NCBI RefSeq assembly: GCF_000756375.1
Contig: NZ_JNFD01000007.1
Span: 1-64,000 of the forward strand
Direction of reading: 5' to 3'
Length of the DNA stretch: 64,000 nt
Source: Sphingopyxis sp. LC81
GTDB taxonomy: Bacteria > Pseudomonadota > Alphaproteobacteria > Sphingomonadales > Sphingomonadaceae
This document shows positions 58,584-64,000 of the stretch, in pieces. Numbering within the stretch: position 1 is the stretch's first letter; each line of letters opens with the position of its first letter. A program made the translations under genes and the position numbers. Under the pieces are notes generated by a model, which saw only the letters and a program-made list of their open reading frames with translations, was not told the origin of the DNA and did not search any database.

Positions 58584-60596
58584 GTGAACGACAAGATCCT
58601 CTGGGGACAGATCGCGGCGGTCGGTACGATCGTGATTCTCGCGATATGGGCGGCGACGCAGTGGACAGCGGCCGCGCTCGGGTTTCAGGCGGCGCTCGGC
58701 GCGCCATGGTTCCGCATCGGCGATTATCCCGTCTACCCGCCGCCCGCCTTCTTCTGGTGGTGGTTCGTCTATGACGCTTATGCGCCGCCGATCTTCTATC
58801 GCGGCGCGATGATCGCCGCGTCGGGCGGCTTCCTTTCGATCATCGTGGCGATCGCGATGTCGGTGTTGCGCGCTCGCGAGCGCCGCCGCGCCGAGACTTA
58901 TGGCTCGGCGCGCTGGGCCGATACCGCCGAAATCCGGCGTGCAGGGATGCTCGGCGATACCGGCGTGATCCTCGGCCAATATCGGCGCCACTATCTGCGC
59001 CATGACGGCGCCGAGCATATCCTCTGCTTCGCGCCGACCCGCTCGGGAAAGGGCGTGGGGCTCGTGGTTCCGACCTTGCTCACCTGGCCCGGCAGCTGCA
59101 TCGTCCACGACATCAAGGGCGAGAATTGGCAGCTGACGTCGGGCTTTCGCGCGAAGCACGGCCGTGTCCTGCTCTTCGATCCGACCAACATCGGCTCGGC
59201 CGCCTATAATCCGCTGCTCGAAGTCAGGCGGGGTGAATGGGAAGTGCGCGACGTGCAGAATGTCGCCGACGTGCTCGTCGATCCCGAAGGCAGCCTCGAG
59301 AAGCGCAACCATTGGGAGAAGACCAGCCACTCGCTCCTCGTGGGCGCGATCCTGCATGTCCTCTATGCCGAGGAAGACAAGTCGCTCGCGGGCGTCGCGG
59401 CCTTCCTGTCGGACCCGCGCCGCGGGATCGCGACGACCCTGCGGATCATGCAGACGACCGCGCATCTCGGCGAAGCGGGCGTCCATCCCGTGGTCGCCTC
59501 GGCGGCGCAGGACCTTCTCAATAAATCGGCGAACGAGCGATCGGGCGTGCTTTCGACAGCGATGTCCTTTTTGGGGCTGTACCGCGACCCGGTGATCGCG
59601 GCGGTAACCCGGCGATCGGACTGGCGCATCGCCGACCTGGTGACGGGTGAGGTGCCTACCTCGCTCTATCTGGTCGTCCCGCCCGGCGATATCAGCCGCA
59701 CCAAGCCTCTCATTCGGCTCATCCTCAATCAGGTCGGGCGGCGCCTGACCGAAGAACTCAATCCTGCGGCGAGGCCGCAACGCTTCTTGCTGATGCTCGA
59801 CGAATTCCCGGTGCTCGGACGGCTCGACTTTTTCGAGAGCGCGCTCGCCTTCATGGCCGGCTACGGGATCAAGGCCTTCCTGATCGCCCAGTCGCTCAAT
59901 CAGATCGAGAAGGCCTACGGGCAAAACAATGCTATCCTCGACAATTGTCATGTCCGTGTGAGTTTCGCGACCAATGACGAGCGCACCGCCAAACGCATCT
60001 CCGACGCGCTCGGCACCGCGACCGAAATGCGCGCGATGAAGAATTATGCCGGCCACCGGCTGTCGCCCTGGCTCGGCCATCTCATGGTGTCGCGCACCGA
60101 AACCGCCCGCGCCTTGCTGACGCCCGGCGAGGTCATGCAGCTTCCGCCCGATCAGGAAATCGTGATGGTGGCCGGCGTCGCTCCGATCCGCGCGAGCAAG
60201 GCGCGTTATTATACCGATCCCCGATTCAAGGCGCGGCTCCTGCCTCCGCCTCCGCCGCCGGAAGCGCGCGAGGCCCGACCCGACGACTGGAGTTCGCTGG
60301 AACGTCCGGCGGTTTTGCCGGGCAATGTCGCCCACATGGCGGACAGCGATGAGATCGTCGATGCGGCCGAAAGCGAGGAGCAAGATGACGACACCAACGG
60401 CGGCATCCGGCAGGAGCCCGCGATCCCCGATCATGAGAATATCGCACCCGAACCTCGCGCGGGAACCAGCGAGTTCGACTTTGGGAATGAGTCCCGAGAC
60501 GATGATCCGGTTCGGGAGCGGAAGGCCATCGAGGGTGCGATGCGCCGGGGTGCCCGGCTGGCCTCACAGGATCCGGACGATGGGATCGACCTGTGA
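58584..60596 (+). CDS. VirD4/TraG coupling protein
   Basis: A 670-residue inner-membrane ATPase. It has N-terminal helices (about 10-35 and 75-95), Walker A APTRSGKGVG near residue 150, DIKGENW, Walker B FLLMLDEFPVLG near residue 399, and AQSLNQIEKAYGQNNAILDNCHVRVSFA near residue 433. The acidic proline-rich tail (550-670) is variable. It delivers the relaxase-DNA complex to the Trb channel. The GTG at 58584 has AAAGG upstream. It follows the relaxase by 14 bases and overlaps the next gene. Confidence 0.95.
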   Translation: MNDKILWGQIAAVGTIVILAIWAATQWTAAALGFQAALGAPWFRIGDYPVYPPPAFFWWWFVYDAYAPPIFYRGAMIAASGGFLSIIVAIAMSVLRARERRRAETYGSARWADTAEIRRAGMLGDTGVILGQYRRHYLRHDGAEHILCFAPTRSGKGVGLVVPTLLTWPGSCIVHDIKGENWQLTSGFRAKHGRVLLFDPTNIGSAAYNPLLEVRRGEWEVRDVQNVADVLVDPEGSLEKRNHWEKTSHSLLVGAILHVLYAEEDKSLAGVAAFLSDPRRGIATTLRIMQTTAHLGEAGVHPVVASAAQDLLNKSANERSGVLSTAMSFLGLYRDPVIAAVTRRSDWRIADLVTGEVPTSLYLVVPPGDISRTKPLIRLILNQVGRRLTEELNPAARPQRFLLMLDEFPVLGRLDFFESALAFMAGYGIKAFLIAQSLNQIEKAYGQNNAILDNCHVRVSFATNDERTAKRISDALGTATEMRAMKNYAGHRLSPWLGHLMVSRTETARALLTPGEVMQLPPDQEIVMVAGVAPIRASKARYYTDPRFKARLLPPPPPPEAREARPDDWSSLERPAVLPGNVAHMADSDEIVDAAESEEQDDDTNGGIRQEPAIPDHENIAPEPRAGTSEFDFGNESRDDDPVRERKAIEGAMRRGARLASQDPDDGIDL

Positions 60597-61030
60597 GGAA
60601 ATCCTCCGTCAAGCGAACCTTCCGCATCGACGCCGTGCTGGCACGCCAACTCGACGAACGGGCCAGCAGTCGCCGGATCACCCGTACCGATATCGTCGAG
60701 GCCGCGCTCGCATCCTTGCTCACACCCGACCATGAGGAGCGGGTCGAAGCCGTTCTGACCCGCAGGCTCGACCGGATATCGCGGCAGCTCGATCGCCTCG
60801 AATGGAATGTAGAATTATCGAACGAAGGTTTCGCGCTGTTCGTTCGCTCCTGGCTCATCAACCATCCGCCACTCCCCGACGCGGCGCTTCGGGCTGCGCA
60901 GGTCACCGGCAAGAAAAGATGGGAGGCTTTCGTGGAATCGCTCAGCCGCCGCATGGAGCTCGGACCGAAACTCGGTGACGAGCTTTCACGCGACTGCGAC
61001 GGCGATCATTCGTCGCCGGCCGCAAAATAG
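60593..61030 (+). CDS. CopG/ribbon-helix-helix-type protein after traG
   Basis: A 145-residue protein with a ribbon-helix-helix start (RTFRIDAVLARQLDERASSRRITRTDIVEAALASLL, in short: strand at residues 8-12, helix-turn-helix to about 43), a coiled middle, and a WLINHPPLP segment near residue 88. Such proteins are annotated as CopG-family regulators in trb operons. The GTG overlaps the traG stop. Its 3' end overlaps the end of the convergent radC gene by 25 bases. Confidence 0.82.
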   Translation: MRKSSVKRTFRIDAVLARQLDERASSRRITRTDIVEAALASLLTPDHEERVEAVLTRRLDRISRQLDRLEWNVELSNEGFALFVRSWLINHPPLPDAALRAAQVTGKKRWEAFVESLSRRMELGPKLGDELSRDCDGDHSSPAAK

Positions 61031-62070
61031 GCTGTAAGGCGATGCGCGAGATCGGGTGTAAGGCGGATGAAATTGCGTCTGCCGTCTTGGCGGTCGGCTT
61101 CGCGGGTCACCAATCCTGCATCGCAGAGGCGCTGGACCAACCTGAGCGCGCTGCTCATCCCGAGACCCGATGCTATGCCGAGCGAGCTGGTCGATACCGG
61201 CCTTGCTTCGGCTTCATGGATGAAAAGATCGATCAGCATATCCCAAGCGGGCTCGCCGAACAGGTCATCGGCCCCGACGAGTTGGCGGCGGAGCATTCGA
61301 CGCCGGGACGTCCTGTGCGCATTGGCCAGCGCCCGGGCTGTGTCGGGGCCGCCCACCCAATCCGGTGTCTCGCTGCGAAGCATGATCTGCGGCGACGGAG
61401 CAGGACGGGCTGAGGTTCGCCCTTGCAGGATCGTCCGATGTCCGCCGAGTGTTACGACGATATGTTCAACTATTTCGACATTCAGGGACCGTCCAATCGC
61501 GGCCAGTCGCTCGGTTGCTTCGATATCGGACCGGCTTGGCGTCGGGTCGCCGCTTGGATGATTGTGGACGAGGATGATTGCCGCGGCGTCCAGCTCAATG
61601 GCGCGGCGAAATATGGTGCGCGGATAAATTGCGAGTTGCCCGAGCGTCCCATGTTGCAACTGCTCATCGGCGAGAAGACGCCGCGATGTATCGAGGAACA
61701 GCACTCTCAGCACTTCGTCGGACAGCGCTCCCATTGACGTCCTTAAATATCGGAGCAGCCCCGGGTTGGACGGATCGATATCGCAGCCGGCAAGCTCTGC
61801 GCGCATTGCTTCCAGCGTGGCGGCGCGCGCGGCGACGAGCATCGCGGCCACCGGACTGCTCTTGCCCAGCGTGCGCGCCAAGGCTTCGGGTGACCGGGTG
61901 AGAAGTCGCGCGAGCGTGCGATGTTCCGCGAGCAGCGCGTCAGCTACTTCCCGGCTGTTGTCGGGATCGATCGCCGCGACGAGATTTGCCAGGATGGCTC
62001 GTTGTCGCCGCGCGCCAGCCGACGCTGGTGACGCCAGGTTGCGAGGATGAGGATCGCAGGCACCGGCCAT
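61006..62070 (-). CDS. RadC-like JAB-domain protein with C-terminal winged helix
   Basis: A 354-residue protein. The helix-hairpin-helix-like region (about 30-75) precedes the JAB/MPN domain: VLFLDTSRRLLADEQLQHGTLGQLAIYPRTIFRRAIE near residue 122, and IILVHNHPSGDPTPSRSD near residue 165 (His-x-His-x7-Asp metal motif). Residues about 240-354 resemble a MarR/winged-helix domain (MSSALRLVQRLCDAGLVTREADRQDGRRNFIRLT). That added DNA-binding part is unusual. It is inverted relative to the transfer genes and overlaps the gene at 61944 by 127 bases. The start at 62070 is tentative. Confidence 0.8.
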   Translation of the reverse strand: MAGACDPHPRNLASPASAGARRQRAILANLVAAIDPDNSREVADALLAEHRTLARLLTRSPEALARTLGKSSPVAAMLVAARAATLEAMRAELAGCDIDPSNPGLLRYLRTSMGALSDEVLRVLFLDTSRRLLADEQLQHGTLGQLAIYPRTIFRRAIELDAAAIILVHNHPSGDPTPSRSDIEATERLAAIGRSLNVEIVEHIVVTLGGHRTILQGRTSARPAPSPQIMLRSETPDWVGGPDTARALANAHRTSRRRMLRRQLVGADDLFGEPAWDMLIDLFIHEAEARPVSTSSLGIASGLGMSSALRLVQRLCDAGLVTREADRQDGRRNFIRLTPDLAHRLTAYFAAGDE

Positions 62071-62417
62071 GAGGTCGCCACCTGCATCGCGAGATAGGCC
62101 GCCGGATGCAGCGCCACGTCGATGATCCGGCTTGTGTGAGCCAGAAGCGGAACCAGGTGCAAAACGGCGATGCACATGGGCCAGAAACGATGTGCAAAGA
62201 GCGCGAGCGTGACGGTGGCTGCCGCCCCGAACAGGTCGATCGCGAGATGGCCGGTGTCGAGCGATGCGAAGTTCGGCGGAACGAAAGCGTGGAGCAGTTG
62301 GTCCAGCCCCACCATCGTCACGGCTATCGCCGCCATCGCCCGTTCGGGGCCGCCGCCACGCCAGGCGGCATAGCCGACAGCAACGGCCAAGAAAGCAAGA
62401 AACAAGGCTATACGCAC
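61944..62417 (-). CDS. Small membrane protein upstream of radC
   Basis: A 157-residue protein with four hydrophobic segments (about 1-18, 28-45, 58-78 and 83-100, with another at 113-127). No family is recognised. It overlaps radC by 127 bases in another frame. The long overlap means one of the two starts may be wrong. Its hydrophobicity pattern is clean enough that I think the gene is real. Confidence 0.55.
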   Translation of the reverse strand: MRIALFLAFLAVAVGYAAWRGGGPERAMAAIAVTMVGLDQLLHAFVPPNFASLDTGHLAIDLFGAAATVTLALFAHRFWPMCIAVLHLVPLLAHTSRIIDVALHPAAYLAMQVATSWPVPAILILATWRHQRRLARGDNEPSWQISSRRSIPTTAGK

Positions 62418-62458
62418 GCCCTGAGACTTTCACGGCCGTCGCTTCCGGTCAATCGGCA

Positions 62459-62791
62459 TCAGGCGGCTGATGCCCGCGCGCCGGCTCCTGCTTCGGCAAT
62501 CGACGGACATTCGTGGAGATCGTAACCGGCGGTTTCGCGTCCGAGGTCGGCGAGTTCGCCATGAACACGCAGAATGTCGCCGCTGACGCCGACGAGTGCC
62601 GACTGCGCTTTCAGCAGCAGGCGGAGGGTCGCATGACCCTTGGTTGCCGGGACGCCTTTGATGTCCCGCCGCGCTGTGACCACGCTGGTCATCAGCGATG
62701 ACACCGCGATGAGCGCATCGTCGACTCTCACTTCGGCGGCCGGAACATCGCGGGCCAAGCGTGCTGCCGCGATGGTGATTTCGTTGGACAT
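62459..62791 (-). CDS. Small helical protein of unknown function
   Basis: A 110-residue, alanine-rich, mostly helical protein (AEVRVDDALIAVSSLMTSVVTARRDIKGVP near residue 19, LLLKAQSALVGVSGDILRVHGELADLG near residue 57). AGAGGAG precedes the ATG. No family is recognised. It lies between the LuxR-like gene and the membrane protein on the same strand, probably one operon. Confidence 0.6.
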   Translation of the reverse strand: MSNEITIAAARLARDVPAAEVRVDDALIAVSSLMTSVVTARRDIKGVPATKGHATLRLLLKAQSALVGVSGDILRVHGELADLGRETAGYDLHECPSIAEAGAGARASAA

Positions 62792-62850
62792 GACTTCTCC
62801 TCTGCCGGAAGCGCACGCTCCGGCGATTGATGACGGACAGGATGAAAGAA

Positions 62851-63366
62851 TCAGCCGGAGATCAGCCGGGTCAGCGTTTCGCCGATCGTCACGCCCGCAA
62901 GAGCAAGAAGGATCAGGCCGACAAGCATCGCCGCCATGATCCAGCCCCGGTTCGGGCGGGAGTGATCATGCCTCCAGAGACTCTTGAACAGTGGGTCGTT
63001 CGCGACTGGTTGCTGTGTGAGCGATGTACTATCGTTCAGCGCCAATGCGGCCGGCCCGCCGTCCGGGAAGTCGGATGGCACGAGGTCGGGCGGCGGCGGT
63101 AGTATGACCGCATCCCATGGTATCCGGTCATAGGTCTGCCTGAGGCGTGCATAGCGGATCGCGGTCTCGTCGCGGTTCGCCGCTCCCAATATGTCGCGCG
63201 CGGTCGTGAGCCTCAGATCTACGGCTTGCTTTGAAATATCGAGACGGCGGGCAATTTGCTTCGAAGTCTGCCGCTCGAGCAGCAGATCGAGGCAAGCGCG
63301 TTGCTTGTCCGTGAGGCGCGCCCAGCGCGCTTCGTCCTCTGACGGCTGCGACCCCGAATCAGTCAT
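62851..63366 (-). CDS. LuxR-type HTH protein with C-terminal transmembrane tail
   Basis: A 171-residue protein. The N-terminal LuxR-like helix-turn-helix is seen in ARLTDKQRACLDLLLERQTSKQIARRLDISKQAVDLRL (in short, residues 15-52). The middle is proline-rich. A transmembrane helix lies near the end (about 140-162, WIMAAMLVGLILLALAGVTI). There is no autoinducer domain. It is placed to regulate the divergent trbB operon, 219 bases away, from the membrane. Confidence 0.75.
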   Translation of the reverse strand: MTDSGSQPSEDEARWARLTDKQRACLDLLLERQTSKQIARRLDISKQAVDLRLTTARDILGAANRDETAIRYARLRQTYDRIPWDAVILPPPPDLVPSDFPDGGPAALALNDSTSLTQQPVANDPLFKSLWRHDHSRPNRGWIMAAMLVGLILLALAGVTIGETLTRLISG

Positions 63367-63585
63367 TGTTACACTCTTGTCAAAATCGGGCCGAACACAA
63401 GCTACCGGACCCGATATGCGGTTTCTTGGAGGATGTTACCCGAGCGGCGCCTACGCCGCTCCCTGTCTTTCTTCGCCATTGTACGACGCGAACAAAAGCT
63501 TGTTGAATCGCATCCTTCTCTGCGTCTCTTACTCGTCCCCGTCGAACGGGGCGCCCTTGCCCCGGGTCAAGAAACGGGGATATCG

Positions 63586-64000
63586 ATGGGCGCAGAACCG
63601 ATCCGGCTGGAGGCACATCATCGCAGCGCGCGCATGCTGCGCACGGCGATGGGCGATGCGATCGCCAAATGGCTCGCCGATCCCGAAGTCATCGAAATCA
63701 TGCTCAATCCCGACGGCCGTCTGTGGGTCGACCGGCTGGGTCAGGGCGTCGCCGAGAGCGGGTATCGCCTGACTGCCGCAGACGGCGAACGCATCATTCG
63801 GCTCGTCGCCCATCATGTCGGCGCCGAAGTTCATGCGGCGGCACCGCGCGTCTCGGCCGAACTGCCCGAGGGCGGTGAGCGCTTCGAAGGCCTGCTGCCG
63901 CCGGTCGTCGCCGCACCGGCCTTTGCGATCCGCAAACCGGCGATCGCCGTCTTCTCGCTCGACGACTATGTCGCATCCGGCATCATGCGCGCAGGCGAGG
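63586..64000 (+). CDS. trbB: TrbB conjugal transfer ATPase, N-terminal part (cut by window end)
   Basis: 138 residues are visible. They match the N-terminal domain of TrbB/VirB11-like secretion ATPases: [39 protein letters not shown] near residues 15-50, HHVGAEVHA near residue 76, [28 protein letters not shown] near residues 92-118. The nucleotide-binding core lies beyond the window. The ATG at 63586 has GGGGA upstream. It opens the trb mating-channel operon, divergent from the LuxR-like gene. Confidence 0.9.
   Translation, partial: MGAEPIRLEAHHRSARMLRTAMGDAIAKWLADPEVIEIMLNPDGRLWVDRLGQGVAESGYRLTAADGERIIRLVAHHVGAEVHAAAPRVSAELPEGGERFEGLLPPVVAAPAFAIRKPAIAVFSLDDYVASGIMRAGE

Larger units (their letters stand above)
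1..64000. mobile_element. Interior of an integrative and conjugative element (or closely related plasmid/island)
   Basis: The right side carries a transfer core in conserved order: FseA-like pair, RdfS-like excisionase, DUF2840, TraF-type peptidase, DUF736, lytic transglycosylase, VirD2-like relaxase, VirD4/TraG, and the start of trbB. The left side carries accessory genes common in such elements (strawberry-notch helicase, toprim, DUF2493, EexN). Between them lie mercury, arsenic, defence and catabolic cargo. Neither element end, nor an integrase or attachment site, is seen, so the element extends beyond both window edges. A plasmid form cannot be excluded. Confidence 0.75.

Noticed and set aside
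1-64000. Insertion sequences, integrase, tRNA or attachment sites
   Set aside because: I looked for transposase, recombinase and tRNA-like sequence and saw none. The element boundaries must lie outside the window.

Overview
The window is high-GC DNA of alphaproteobacterial, most likely sphingomonad, type. The evidence is two large TonB-dependent receptors, an alphaproteobacterial-type LexA site (GTTC-N7-GTTC), and conjugation genes of the kind found in integrative and conjugative elements (ICEs) of Rhizobiales and Sphingomonadales. I read the whole window as the inside of one large ICE or related island. No chromosomal housekeeping gene, rRNA, tRNA, integrase or element end is visible.

Layout. 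(1) 1-7.6 kb, accessory DNA-processing genes: C-terminal part of a strawberry-notch helicase, a toprim protein, a winged-helix/Fic fusion preceded by six 24-bp repeats, a DUF2493 protein, a nucleotidyltransferase-HEPN protein, a DUF6771 protein and an EexN-type lipoprotein. (2) 7.8-10.9 kb, a mercury operon (merT-merP-merA-membrane protein) divergent from merR. (3) 11.2-13.0 kb, a tight four-gene operon ending in two SRAP (HMCES/YedK) genes, with a LexA box directly upstream. (4) 13.2-20.2 kb, a defence-like island: a coupled pair (unknown plus ParB-like), DUF4238, a DpnII/MboI-type nuclease, a Gabija-like OLD nuclease/UvrD helicase pair and a small membrane-anchored protein. (5) 20.3-24.8 kb, a decayed outer-membrane porin gene and an arsenic operon (arsR, two arsC types, acr3, arsH) divergent from an arsN1-like acetyltransferase.

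(6) 24.9-50.8 kb, catabolic cargo: two TonB receptors, an ECF sigma factor, a PLP C-S lyase, two dicarboxylate/amino-acid symporters, an Lrp-type regulator, four secreted amidohydrolases, a secreted M14 peptidase, RidA, then a persulfide dioxygenase, a DUF442-SQR fusion and a TauE exporter. Together these suggest import and degradation of a peptide-like, sulfur-containing substrate, with the released sulfide oxidised and exported. (7) 50.8-64 kb, the ICE transfer core: three DUF736 paralogues, an FseA-like gene pair in +1 overlap, an RdfS-like excisionase, DUF2840, TraF peptidase, lytic transglycosylase, VirD2-like relaxase with a possible oriT, VirD4/TraG, a ribbon-helix-helix protein, an inverted radC/LuxR group, and the start of trbB.

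The most interesting items are: the conserved FseA frameshift arrangement next to the excisionase; the SOS-box-controlled tandem SRAP operon; the six-copy 24-bp operator-like array before the winged-helix/Fic gene; repeated leader hairpins whose 3' arm abuts the ribosome-binding site; and the proposed organosulfur catabolic system. All functions are inferred from sequence reading alone.
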